Positions 27,524 to 36,097 of a stretch of DNA of 64,000 bases are shown piece by piece. The stretch is taken from the NCBI GenBank assembly GCA_965140555.1, contig OZ223259.1:1674001-1738000 (forward strand), read 5' to 3'. The translations under genes and the position numbers were made by a program. Source of the DNA: UBA1351 sp965140555 (GTDB taxonomy: Bacteria > Bacillota > Clostridia > Lachnospirales > Vallitaleaceae). Each line of letters opens with the position of its first letter. The first letter of the stretch is position 1. The notes under the pieces are model-generated. The model worked only from the letters and a program-made list of their open reading frames with translations, was not told where the DNA came from and ran no database searches.

Positions 27524-27853
27524 ATGTCATTTTTTAGTCAATTACTCGGAAGTTCAGTCAAAAATATATCTGTCAATGATTTGCAACACATGCTACAAGA
27601 GAAGCCAAAAGATACGGTATATATCGATGTCCGTACACCGGATGAGTTCCGATCACGTCATTTGAACGCATTCAAAAACATTCCTTTGGATCAGCTTTCC
27701 AATCGACTATCCGAAGTTCCCAAGGACAAAGATATCGTACTCATCTGTCTTTCAGGAGCACGTAGCAGCTCTGCCGCACGTATCTTGAACAAGAATGGTT
27801 ACGAACGTCTAATAAATGTCTCAGGCGGAATGAGCAGCGTTCATTTCCAATAG
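27524..27853 (+). CDS. Single-domain rhodanese-like protein
   Basis: 109 residues from the ATG at 27524; AAGGAGG lies 6 nt upstream, so the ATG at 27500 is not the start. Rhodanese fold with YIDVRTPDEFRSRHLNAFKNIPL and the active loop CLSGARSSSA, where the cysteine forms the persulfide. The length is that of stand-alone sulfur-relay proteins of the PspE/GlpE kind. No substrate partner is encoded nearby. Confidence 0.9.
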   Translation: MSFFSQLLGSSVKNISVNDLQHMLQEKPKDTVYIDVRTPDEFRSRHLNAFKNIPLDQLSNRLSEVPKDKDIVLICLSGARSSSAARILNKNGYERLINVSGGMSSVHFQ

Positions 27854-27873
27854 ATCAATTCTTGAGTCATTCT

Positions 27874-27923
27874 AATAAGACCCCTGTTAAGGCTTTCTAT
27901 CCGTCCTTAACAGGGGTCTTATT
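27874..27923. terminator. Strong bidirectional terminator
   Basis: 19-bp arms beginning AATAAGACCCCTGTTAAGG around a 12-nt loop, with T-rich flanks. It separates the rhodanese gene from the leftward ABC pair. Confidence 0.88.
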
Positions 27924-27942
27924 TATTTCGTTAGGGTCCTTC

Positions 27943-28680
27943 TTACATACCTAACTTCTTCCAACGTCCATTAATACTTATTGCCGCAATAAGGGCAATA
28001 ACAAAAAGTATAGAAAGTTCTACCATAATGGACACGCCACTTTTCATTGATAAATTTGGAATCCCTCGCATCAGGTATTTATCGACTTCAATATAGAGGT
28101 CATTGGATGCATCAAAGACAGCCAAGTATTTCCATAGACCACCAAAGGTAACTGCAATAACGGAGAATAACCAAAGCATCACGCTTACCCCTAGCGCAAC
28201 CAACATATTATCAACAATCATCCCCACTATACCTGTGATAATAAAATACTGTAAAACAACCGCAAGAATTAGCCCAAAGAAACTAAACGTAAACGTTATA
28301 TTATGAAATGCAATAGATACAATCCCCAAATAGAAAGCTAATGCAACCATCTCTTCGATAAACAAAACACTCAGCTTAGTCAAATACAATTTAACACTAT
28401 TCATATTGAACGATTGATAGAAAATAATGGTCTTATCATGATATTCTTTATTGAAAAAATAAGCGGTTCCAAAACTAAACAGCAGGAAGCCAAACTGTGT
28501 GAATACGGTGTACAAACTCATTAAATAATCTTCATAGGTTAGCACTGTCACTTTATCAATTCCTACGGGCAACACCCATCCCAGCATAAAAGCAATCGCT
28601 GTAATTCCAAAAATATATGCCACCACTCTATTATGATAACTGCGTTTTAACTCAAGCCAGAACATGATTCTCACCCCCAA
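27943..28680 (-). CDS. ABC-2 type permease
   Basis: 245 residues with six hydrophobic segments (about 19-38, 55-75, 100-125, 132-158, 162-186, 220-240). The pattern is that of ABC-2/BcrB-like permeases with short loops. The frame overlaps the ATPase gene by 29 nt, so the two form one exporter. In this position, after a bacteriocin export operon, an immunity or self-protection role is possible but not shown. Confidence 0.78.
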   Translation of the reverse strand: MGVRIMFWLELKRSYHNRVVAYIFGITAIAFMLGWVLPVGIDKVTVLTYEDYLMSLYTVFTQFGFLLFSFGTAYFFNKEYHDKTIIFYQSFNMNSVKLYLTKLSVLFIEEMVALAFYLGIVSIAFHNITFTFSFFGLILAVVLQYFIITGIVGMIVDNMLVALGVSVMLWLFSVIAVTFGGLWKYLAVFDASNDLYIEVDKYLMRGIPNLSMKSGVSIMVELSILFVIALIAAISINGRWKKLGM

Positions 28681-29272
28681 TGTATTGATGAATAACGCTT
28701 TCCATACTATCTATTCGCTGTAATGACTGATCCTCAAATAAATAATAACTTCCCGCCATCTGTTTGAGATCGGATAGATTATGTGTGATATTTATGAGTG
28801 TCTTATCCGGATTTTTTTGACTATAGTCTTTCAGAAAGTTATAGATTTCATTAGTTGTCCCTTTATCAAGAGCATTCGTCATCTCATCAAGAATAATAAC
28901 GCTTTTATCGAACAGGATATAGGTTAGTAGCTTCAGTTTCTGCTTCTGACCGTCACTTAATTTTCTAATCACTAATTTGGGATTAATATTCTTTATATCT
29001 AATATAGAACCCACTCGATTCACCTTGACAACATCAAATTTCTTACACAATAATTGTAGCAAATCGGCATAGGTGATATCATCGGGTATATTGGAGTAAC
29101 TCGATATTAAGATTGCATCGTCACTTTGATACATCAAATCTTTGGCAAATATCGACTTCCCGACACCATTTTGTCCTAAGATATGGTGAATCTTTCCCTC
29201 TTCAAATGTAATGGTCACATCCTTTAATAATTCCCTCTTACCGATCTTCAAATTATAGTGCTCAAGTTGCAT
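28652..29272 (-). CDS. ABC transporter ATP-binding protein
   Basis: 206 residues from the ATG at 29272 (GAAGGGGA upstream); an ATG at 29302 lacks a ribosome site. Motifs: GQNGVGKSIF (Walker A), LSDGQKQKLKLLTYIL (signature with SDGQ instead of SGGQ) and VIILDEMTNALD (Walker B with E-M-T). The protein is short and the signature is slightly divergent, as in BcrA-like ATPases. It partners the overlapping ABC-2 permease. Confidence 0.85.
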   Translation of the reverse strand: MQLEHYNLKIGKRELLKDVTITFEEGKIHHILGQNGVGKSIFAKDLMYQSDDAILISSYSNIPDDITYADLLQLLCKKFDVVKVNRVGSILDIKNINPKLVIRKLSDGQKQKLKLLTYILFDKSVIILDEMTNALDKGTTNEIYNFLKDYSQKNPDKTLINITHNLSDLKQMAGSYYLFEDQSLQRIDSMESVIHQYIGGENHVLA

Positions 29273-29428
29273 GTCTACATCCCCTTCTGAAGTTTCATTC
29301 ATAATTCTTTCTATATTTTATCATAACCTTCATGTTAAAATGCTTATTTTTTTCTGAGAACTTCATTAGAAAATCTAAGACTTAACGAACATCACGTTTT
29401 GTAAATAGAATCTATCCATTCTTTACCA

Positions 29429-29872
29429 CTATATCTCCTTTATTTTGGAAATTTGATTAGTAAAATTCTCATTCTCCTTAATCGAGAGGAAGATTTCTTT
29501 ATCCCCAATCGTTATACGTAATTTATCTCGAGATAAGGCGAGTATGCCTCTTCCTCCCTCTGCTTTTTCAACAGCTCTTATTTGGGTCAAAGGAACCGAT
29601 TTTCTTAGCCAACCAAAATAATAGATTGTCATACATCCGTCCTTTACAATAAGATACGTTCCTCCATAGAACAACACCTCGATTAGGAATAGTGGTATAG
29701 CTCCTGTCAAAACAAAGGCCGTCGCCTGCCCCACAGAAAAAGCCTCCCCACTCCCCCCTGCTAAGAGGAGAATTACAAACACTGCCATTCCTATCTGAAA
29801 ACATACATATATGTTATCTACTTTTAACTTGTATGTTGATTCATTCGACCTTACTTTTCGCTCCCTATTCAT
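29429..29872 (-). CDS. Membrane protein with bacterial PH-like domain
   Basis: 147 residues. Two hydrophobic segments (about 24-44 and 48-75) precede a beta-rich domain with LIVKDGCMTIYYFGWLRKS and IRAVEKAEGGRG, the pattern of membrane-anchored bPH domains. The start overlaps the end of the FtsX-like frame by 8 nt. Its role in the bacteriocin-type operon is unknown; an accessory or immunity role is a guess. Confidence 0.6.
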   Translation of the reverse strand: MNRERKVRSNESTYKLKVDNIYVCFQIGMAVFVILLLAGGSGEAFSVGQATAFVLTGAIPLFLIEVLFYGGTYLIVKDGCMTIYYFGWLRKSVPLTQIRAVEKAEGGRGILALSRDKLRITIGDKEIFLSIKENENFTNQISKIKEI

Positions 29873-31144
29873 ATTGCAAATCTCTCAGCTGGATATTTCG
29901 TGTCAATTTATTTGCAAAAACCATTGTTGATAACAACCCAAACGCAAGAATTCCTAGATCTAGGAGAACATAAATGGCAACTGTTCGCCCATCTATATCA
30001 AAAAAATTCTTACCCATTAAGAGAATACAACTCTGAACCAACACCGTAAATAAGACCCCTCTTCGAATACAGAAAAGGCCTTCTTGTAAATAGGCTTTCA
30101 CTATCGACTGTTTGTCGATACCTACAACATATAATATTGCCGTCTCTTTTGTTCGATTTGCAAAATTATTAGCAATTGCATTAAAACACGTCACAAGCAA
30201 AATCACTAAAAAGGTAACGCCCACAATTAGTAATAAGGATTGCTTTGTTTTTTGTTCCTTATAAAAATCCGCTGCATAATCGTTAAAAGTTGTTACTGTT
30301 CCCCTTTGAGAAATCTCCTGAATTGTCATGAGCTGTTGTTTTACATGATTTTGTTCTGCTCCTGCATCAATCCATATGTCAACTCTATCTTTTGTATTTC
30401 TCCCTGTAATTTTTTCCATCAACTTCATGGGCATTAATACTGAACTGACCCCTTCATTCGTATTCTTTATAGGAAATTCATCGTCCACTATAGACACAAT
30501 TGGTAATTCAATAACACGATTGCCACTATCGGATAATATATGTATAGAATCGTTCAGCTTAACATTTAAAAAATCTGCAAATTCACGGTCAATGACAACA
30601 CCTTCACCTTGGTCTGTTTCATCACCCAAGTAATGCTTCATATCATCGACACCATATACATTAACGAATTGCCGTTCTTCATGGTCCTCTGACCCTTTTC
30701 TTGTGAATTCTGATTCATACATACGATACAAATTACTCTCTTTATTTATCGTTGCAGAATCAAAGACAATAAAGTTGGCATTCACTTGAATTGCTTCGAT
30801 TTTTGAAACACCCTCTATTGCACTTATTTCACTCAAAACAGTCTCATCAAATGTTCTCTATAATATACGTTAATCGTCAATAATTGATAAGATACACTTA
30901 CTAAAAAAACTGAAATTAGCAATAGGCTCTTTATTTTTTTCATTGAAGCAAAACTACTTTTAAGCATTCTTAACTTGTTCATAAGTAAATCAATAAAAAA
31001 ACATAAAAAAGCATATAACAGAAAAGCATCAGTTACACTTGCCTTCCCATTTGGATTAGTAACGCCACCAATAGAAGTACTCACCACTGCACTTAAAACT
31101 AAGGACACAATAAATAGCACTATGTATCTTATCAACTTTTTCAT
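29865..31144 (-). pseudogene. FtsX-like permease, frameshifted and lacking its N-terminal half
   Basis: Two overlapping frames. 31144-30833 gives 103 residues with membrane segments at about 6-24, 40-58 and 76-95; 30836-29865 gives an extracytoplasmic domain and three C-terminal membrane segments. The second frame has only a TTG start. In that frame the sequence before it, TFDETVLSEISAIEGVSKI, is normal FtsX-type sequence that continues the first frame if one A is added in AGAGAACATTT near 30850. The joined protein (~425 residues) begins with a helix pair typical of the middle of an eight-helix permease, so the first half may also be missing. A sequencing error would explain the shift but not the truncation. 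Confidence 0.6.
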
Positions 31145-31158
31145 AATATTCCTTCTTC

Positions 31159-32673
31159 TTAATCTTTCAAATTAATTTTCTCCAACAACCAGTACAATAC
31201 CTTTTTCTGCTCTTTGATGACATGAGCTTCACATGCCATACCCACCTTAATTCGACGCGTTTCTCCTTTGTAGCTAACCGCTTCGGTATCCGCTAAGGAG
31301 GCTTTCACTAGATAGAAACTATTCCCTGTCTTATCTGATTTGATATCTGTACTAATCTCCTTGATTGTACCTAAAAATTCCCCATACTCTTTGAAAGGTA
31401 AGGCACTGAACTTGAACTTCACTTGGTCACCTACTTCAATCCCTGCAATTTCGCTATTGGGCAGGGCAATGTCCACGGTAAAGCCGGATTCATTTTCCGG
31501 TATAATCGTTAACAGTTCACTTCCAAGGCTTATATAATCCCCTTCTGTTACATCGGATAGAAGATTAACCTTACCTGATATAGGCGCCGTAACTATGGTG
31601 CTCTTCAACTGTATCGCAACATCTTGAAGGCTCATCTCATAGTTGTCCAACTGTTCTTCATCTGCCTTAATCTCATCTTGAAGTGCAACTAATGTATCCA
31701 GTCGATATTTTTCGGCTGCTGCCGCACCATTTTCATCCTCATTGTCCAATAACTCCGCCGTAATCTTTGCATTATGCAGTTGTGCCTCATAGGCTCCATT
31801 GGATGATATGGCTTGTTCTATGGACAATTGGAGCGTTGCCATATAGTTGGTTTTATATTGGTCATATTCTTGTAATTTTGTATTCAACTGGCGTTCTGCC
31901 GTTTCATACTCACTCTTAGATACCACTCCGGCATCATAGAGTTGTGCTGTCTTATCAGCCGTATCTGTCAGATACAAGATATCTGCCTCATATTGACCTA
32001 TGACTTGAGTGTATTCATCATACTTGACTTTGTAAGCGCCTTCAGCGAGCAAATTCTCTCCTTGAAGGATGGACTGTTGAAGCAATTGCATCCGCTCCAA
32101 TTCAGACTTGGAACTATTTAGCTGTTGACGAATCATCCCTGATTGATCACTTTTCTCTAATTGCAGCTTCGTGGATTCTTGCTGATAGGTCAAATAATTC
32201 ACATTGGCCGCGTAGTTTTCGTATTTGGTTTCGTAAAATGTATTGTACGTACTTGGTTTTGCAAATAAAGCCTCACCCTGCATTATACTCTCTTTATAGG
32301 CTTTTTGACTTATCAATTTGTTTTGTAAATCACTGATTTTTTCTTCCAATTCATGTTGTTGTAAGGACAAGGCCTCATGTTCAATGACATAGAGCCGATC
32401 TCCTTTTTGAACCATCGTTCCCTCCGATACATTAACTTCCTGTAATTTACCGCTAGCTTCTGTTCGAAGGGTATTCACATTCTCACCCGGTCGTACTATG
32501 CCGTTCCCACGGGCTACAATATCCAATTCACCAAAATAGGTCCAGGCAAAAGCCACCACAAGAATAAGAAGGAATAGATAAATAAAGGCGGATACAAAGG
32601 GTCTAGGTTTGGCGTCGTACATTTCCCTACTATACGTGATTTCACTTATATCAATAAATTCTTCTCTCATCAT
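31159..32673 (-). CDS. HlyD/MFP-type bacteriocin secretion accessory protein
   Basis: 504 residues. One membrane segment at about 26-47 is followed by a lipoyl/barrel-sandwich half (GNGIVRPGENVNTLRTEASG) at 55-100. A long coiled coil lies at about 110-345, the second sandwich half (ITAPISGKVNLL as TAPISGKVNLL) near 365, and a beta-barrel domain to the end. It is the periplasmic-adaptor-like partner of peptidase-containing ABC exporters such as LcnC/LcnD. The start lies 12 nt after the exporter gene. It should link the exporter to the cell wall space. Confidence 0.9.
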   Translation of the reverse strand: MMREEFIDISEITYSREMYDAKPRPFVSAFIYLFLLILVVAFAWTYFGELDIVARGNGIVRPGENVNTLRTEASGKLQEVNVSEGTMVQKGDRLYVIEHEALSLQQHELEEKISDLQNKLISQKAYKESIMQGEALFAKPSTYNTFYETKYENYAANVNYLTYQQESTKLQLEKSDQSGMIRQQLNSSKSELERMQLLQQSILQGENLLAEGAYKVKYDEYTQVIGQYEADILYLTDTADKTAQLYDAGVVSKSEYETAERQLNTKLQEYDQYKTNYMATLQLSIEQAISSNGAYEAQLHNAKITAELLDNEDENGAAAAEKYRLDTLVALQDEIKADEEQLDNYEMSLQDVAIQLKSTIVTAPISGKVNLLSDVTEGDYISLGSELLTIIPENESGFTVDIALPNSEIAGIEVGDQVKFKFSALPFKEYGEFLGTIKEISTDIKSDKTGNSFYLVKASLADTEAVSYKGETRRIKVGMACEAHVIKEQKKVLYWLLEKINLKD

Positions 32674-32685
32674 ATACTCCTATGT

Positions 32686-34893
32686 CTAAGATACATATTC
32701 TTCTTCCAAGTTTTTAACAAGAGGTTGGGTCTCTTTTCTGGAATCTGCCCCTTGCTCCTTCCACATTTGACTATATCGTCCACCTAACATCAATAAATCT
32801 TCATGGGTTCCTGACTCAATAATCTTTCCCCCCTCCATGACATAGATGGTATCACATCGTCGTATCGTACTTAGACGATGGGCTATAATAATGGTGGAAA
32901 TATCCTTCGTATAGTCTTCTATCGTTCTTTCAATGGCTTTTTCTGTAATGGAGTCTAAGTTACTGGTTGCTTCATCCAGTATTAATATATCCGGATCTTT
33001 AAGAATCGCTCGAGTAATAGATAAGCGTTGTCTTTGCCCCCCTGACAAATTAGCCCCATTCTCTTCTAACCTTGTGTTATATCTAAGTGGAAAATTATTG
33101 ATAAACTCATGGGCTTGCGCCATCTTTGCCGCTGATACAACCTGTTCCATATCTGCATGGTCAAGACCAAGTGTCAGATTATCATAAATGGTTCCACTAA
33201 AGAGAAACGTCTCTTGGGGTACATAAGCAATCTTATCTCGCAATGTATCTATTTGAATATCTTTGATATTATTGTCGTTAATCAGTATTTCTCCTTTTTC
33301 CCAAGAATAAAGGTTTAATAATAATTTTACTAAAGTCGTTTTACCGGAACCACTTTCTCCTACGAGGGCAATTTTTTCTCCCGGCTTCATGGTGATATGA
33401 ATATCTTCAAGGATTAACTTCCTTGTTCCATACCGAAAACTCAGGTCCTTAAACTCTATACTTCCACGTAGACTCTCCAGGTTCATTTTCTTGGATTCAT
33501 CTTCTGTTTTTTCCACCTCAAGATCCAGAATCTCTCCCAATCGCTCCGATGCGACGATAGCGGTTTGCAACATAGGTTGTAAATTAATCAAGTTTTTAAT
33601 AGGACCTAAAAAGTATGCTAACAGTGCATTAAAGGCAACCAATTGCCCCATTGTAAGATTTCCCTTCAGTACTTGTGAAGCACCAATCCAAAGAATAGCA
33701 ATACCCCCTGCTCCATCTAAGAATCCTTGTAGAGCCCCTTGTGCATTTCCTGTCATCCCTAGTTTAAAAATACTTCCTAGAAGTTTAATAAACTTACTCT
33801 CTGTCTCTTGGTTCACCTTTTTCTCTGCATTAAAGGATTTGACGGTTTGTATCCCATTCAAAGACTCTACCAAGTAGGACGTCAACTGGGCATTATCTTC
33901 CATCTGTTCCCTGTTTTGCTTACGATATATCTTATTGAAAGCAAACACGACAAAAAAGTATAACACTGCAATCACAAAGGTTATACCAAACATAAAACTA
34001 TTCTGGGCATATAAAATCCCCCCTCCGACAAGAACCATCAACGTATCCACCATAAGCGTCAACGTGGCTCCTGATATAGCATCTCGCACCTTAGAAGCAT
34101 CTTGAAATCGTGATACAATTTCACCGGTTTTACGTGTCCCGAAAAAGTTCATCGGGAGCTTAATAACGTGATTATAATAGCCCAGCAACAAGTCGATGTC
34201 TAACTTCTGACTCATATAGAGCAGCAGATAGCTCCTAAATACACTCAATATAATTTTGAATACAATTAATAAAATCGCCCCTAATGATAAAACATTTAAT
34301 GTTTTTTCCAAACCATAAGGTACGATATCATCAATCAAGAATTTAAAATAAAAGGCTCCTATGATTCCAATAATTGTATAGAGAATGGAAGCAAAGAAAA
34401 TGTTGATTAACAGCTTTTTCTGAGGAATAAGTAAATGAAAGAATCGCTCAAATAAACCTTTCGTTTCTTTTCCTTTTTTAAAGGCATTGGTTGGGGTCAT
34501 TAGGATGAGAACGCCTGTCCACATCTTAAAAAACTCATCCGGCGCCATTTTTACAATTCCTTTAGCCGGATCAGCAATTATGACTTGCTTCTGGGTAATT
34601 TTATGAATAACAACATAATGAAGCAAGGAACCGTCTACAACTACATGCGCAATGGCCGGTAATGGAAAGTCTGAAAAAAACGCTTCATGATTTCCTTTAA
34701 CACCTTTGGCAGAGAATCCAAGCTGTTCAGCTGCTTTTATTAACCCTAACGCATTCGTCCCCTGCTTATCTGTTCCTGCTACTTCTCGTATTTTTGTTAT
34801 GGGTATTTTTAGACCATATTGCTTGGCAATGGTTGCAATGCAAGCGCCACCACAGTCCGTGATGTCATGTTGTTTGATGAAAGTGTATTTCAT
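32686..34893 (-). CDS. Peptidase C39-containing ABC exporter (bacteriocin processing and export)
   Basis: 735 residues from the ATG at 34893 (AAAGGAAAA upstream); a TTG at 34938 is unlikely. Order: C39 peptidase (about 1-130) with Cys in ITDCGGACIA, His in LHYVVIH and Asp in IADPAKG; six membrane helices (about 155-440); nucleotide-binding domain with GESGSGKTT, LSGGQRQRLSITRAIL and ILILDEATSNLD. It should cleave a double-glycine leader and export the peptide, which fits the GG-leader peptide encoded at 35503-35718. It sits in an operon with the HlyD protein. Confidence 0.94.
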   Translation of the reverse strand: MKYTFIKQHDITDCGGACIATIAKQYGLKIPITKIREVAGTDKQGTNALGLIKAAEQLGFSAKGVKGNHEAFFSDFPLPAIAHVVVDGSLLHYVVIHKITQKQVIIADPAKGIVKMAPDEFFKMWTGVLILMTPTNAFKKGKETKGLFERFFHLLIPQKKLLINIFFASILYTIIGIIGAFYFKFLIDDIVPYGLEKTLNVLSLGAILLIVFKIILSVFRSYLLLYMSQKLDIDLLLGYYNHVIKLPMNFFGTRKTGEIVSRFQDASKVRDAISGATLTLMVDTLMVLVGGGILYAQNSFMFGITFVIAVLYFFVVFAFNKIYRKQNREQMEDNAQLTSYLVESLNGIQTVKSFNAEKKVNQETESKFIKLLGSIFKLGMTGNAQGALQGFLDGAGGIAILWIGASQVLKGNLTMGQLVAFNALLAYFLGPIKNLINLQPMLQTAIVASERLGEILDLEVEKTEDESKKMNLESLRGSIEFKDLSFRYGTRKLILEDIHITMKPGEKIALVGESGSGKTTLVKLLLNLYSWEKGEILINDNNIKDIQIDTLRDKIAYVPQETFLFSGTIYDNLTLGLDHADMEQVVSAAKMAQAHEFINNFPLRYNTRLEENGANLSGGQRQRLSITRAILKDPDILILDEATSNLDSITEKAIERTIEDYTKDISTIIIAHRLSTIRRCDTIYVMEGGKIIESGTHEDLLMLGGRYSQMWKEQGADSRKETQPLVKNLEEEYVS

Positions 34894-35059
34894 ATCTTTT
34901 TCCTTTTGATTTATTCTTATTACTAAACTCTCAGCCAAACCATAGAAGACCGAATAAAAGGTTATCTCAATAATTTAGAAGATAGCGTAAGCTTCTAAAA
35001 GTAATAACACGATGGTACATCTGTAGAATATACATATGCACGATAGTAACTATTGAAAC

Positions 35060-35329
35060 CTATTTTTGACTAATCTTTTTTTTAATCCTGATTATTACTA
35101 TTATTGTAAATGCTACTGTAAGGAATATATAAAACAAAATGGAGTCTATTACTCTATCCAAAGAAAAATAATAACTCCAATCACCTGAATAAATTGTTAC
35201 AACTATATTTACCAACTCACCTGCTAGGATACATATAAGAAAAATCAAGCTAATAACACTAAAATATTTTCGTTCCCTAACATTTTCAATTGTTTTTATA
35301 TCTATCTTTTCCTTTAAATTATTAAACAT
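35060..35329 (-). CDS. Small membrane protein, candidate bacteriocin immunity protein
   Basis: 89 residues with two hydrophobic segments at about 24-48 and 58-82 and a basic tail (IRIKKKISQK). AGGAGAA lies before the ATG. It lies between the GG-leader peptide gene and the exporter on the same strand, the usual place of an immunity gene. No family match is recognised, so the role is inferred only from position and size. Confidence 0.5.
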   Translation of the reverse strand: MFNNLKEKIDIKTIENVRERKYFSVISLIFLICILAGELVNIVVTIYSGDWSYYFSLDRVIDSILFYIFLTVAFTIIVIIRIKKKISQK

Positions 35330-35454
35330 TATTATTCTCCTAATCTATAAATGCATTGTATAGATACCCAACAACCAGTTAGGTTATTTCCTCTTGTTAC
35401 TATACTTTGCAATGATAACATTTCGGTTTTATAGGGGTATTCACCTTTATTTGT

Positions 35455-35492
35455 ACAGCCTTTGCTTCTGTATTTCAAGTCGCAAAGACTGT
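35455..35492 (-). promoter_or_regulatory. Hairpin after the bacteriocin gene
   Basis: ACAGTCTTTGC and GCAAAGGCTGT (one G-U pair) form an 11-bp stem 11 nt beyond the stop codon, without a U-run. Such a hairpin could stabilise the structural-gene message or partly attenuate read-through to the exporter genes. Confidence 0.4.
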
Positions 35493-35502
35493 AGTATATC
35501 AA

Positions 35503-35718
35503 TTATAGCGTTGGACAAGCTGCTCCGGCTAATGCACCACTTACTCCCTTTTTGAAAATTCTTCCTATTGCACCTTTAGAATTATATTCTCCACTACTCT
35601 GCTTAAATGCATCATTTAACGCACCATAAGCCATACCAAGTCCAAAGCCAATAACTGCACCACATACACCGCCACCATCAACTTCAATTAACTCTTCTTT
35701 TTTCATCTCGTCAAACAT
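35503..35718 (-). CDS. Class II bacteriocin-like peptide with double-glycine leader
   Basis: 71 residues from the ATG at 35718 (TGGAGGT 7-8 nt upstream). The leader MFDEMKKEELIEVDGG fits the L-x-x-V/I-x-GG rule for C39 processing and leaves a 55-residue mature peptide. The mature part has GxxxG-type small-residue motifs (GAVIGFGLG), basic residues (RIFKKG), a second Gly/Ala-rich stretch (GALAGAAC) and two cysteines at mature positions 3 and 52 that could form a disulfide. It resembles Blp-type or two-peptide bacteriocins; only one such gene is visible. Confidence 0.8.
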   Translation of the reverse strand: MFDEMKKEELIEVDGGGVCGAVIGFGLGMAYGALNDAFKQSSGEYNSKGAIGRIFKKGVSGALAGAACPTL

Positions 35719-35865
35719 CGTAATTACCTCCATCTTAAATTCAAATTAATAGTTACCATAATAACTCATATGATATGTTTATTAGTCCATGCATACCTAG
35801 AGCTATTTATTTGAATCCATTGGCCAATTGGATTAACAACATTCTTTTTACTTACTTCTTTATCC

Positions 35866-35935
35866 ATTCTACCTCAATCCCCTCATTTTTCAACCCAATC
35901 CCGATGAACGGTTATTCTACTCCGGTAAACGGTCA
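35866..35935 (-). promoter_or_regulatory. LytTR-type direct-repeat site A and promoter of the bacteriocin gene
   Basis: Two copies of the plus-strand motif GRTRAACGGTYA at 35903 and 35924 are 21 bp apart, the spacing used by AgrA/PlnC/BlpR-type LytTR regulators. A -10 hexamer TAGAAT (35866-35871, minus strand) follows the right repeat by 31 bp, which fits that class. The transcript would have a leader of about 140 nt before the GG-peptide ATG. Confidence 0.7.
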
Positions 35936-35940
35936 TTTTA

Positions 35941-35985
35941 CTATTTAAATATATTCTTAATAACTTCTATAATATCTATAATCAT
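35941..35985 (-). CDS. 14-residue amphipathic peptide (candidate signalling or PSM-like peptide)
   Basis: ATG at 35985 with AAAGGGGG 9 nt upstream; the product MIIDIIEVIKNIFK ends with TAG at 35943-35941. On a helical wheel D4, E7, K10/N11 and K14 line one face and I/V/F the other, as in staphylococcal phenol-soluble modulins. It is the only frame with a good ribosome site between LytTR sites B and A. The size makes the call tentative. It has no GG leader and no AgrD-like C-terminal tail. Confidence 0.4.
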   Translation of the reverse strand: MIIDIIEVIKNIFK

Positions 35986-36026
35986 AAAAGACCGCCCCCT
36001 TTGCCCGATATAGTAAGTATAAAAAT

Positions 36027-36097
36027 AATGTAACTCACTATTTTTATGCATTCTATAGGACTCCGGTGAACGGTCACTCAATAACGGTAAACGGTGC
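36027..36097 (-). promoter_or_regulatory. LytTR-type direct-repeat site B
   Basis: GGTGAACGGTCA at 36065 and GGTAAACGGTGC at 36086 repeat with a 21-bp period. The site abuts the stop codon of the kinase gene. A weak -10 (TACATT, 36027-36032, minus strand) stands 32 bp from the right repeat, as in site A. The 17-bp stretch ACTCCGGTRAACGGTCA is common to both sites. Confidence 0.65.

Noticed and set aside
35335..35430. 28-codon frame (MLSLQSIVTRGNNLTG...) between bacteriocin and immunity genes
   Set aside because: No ribosome site and no leader; it overlaps the start region of the next gene.
35766..35867. 33-codon frame (starting MDKEVSKKNVVNPIGQ) in the bacteriocin leader, a possible pheromone
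   Set aside because: Its ATG overlaps the -10 hexamer of the site A promoter, so it would lie upstream of the transcript start, and the ribosome site is poor. It also has no GG leader.
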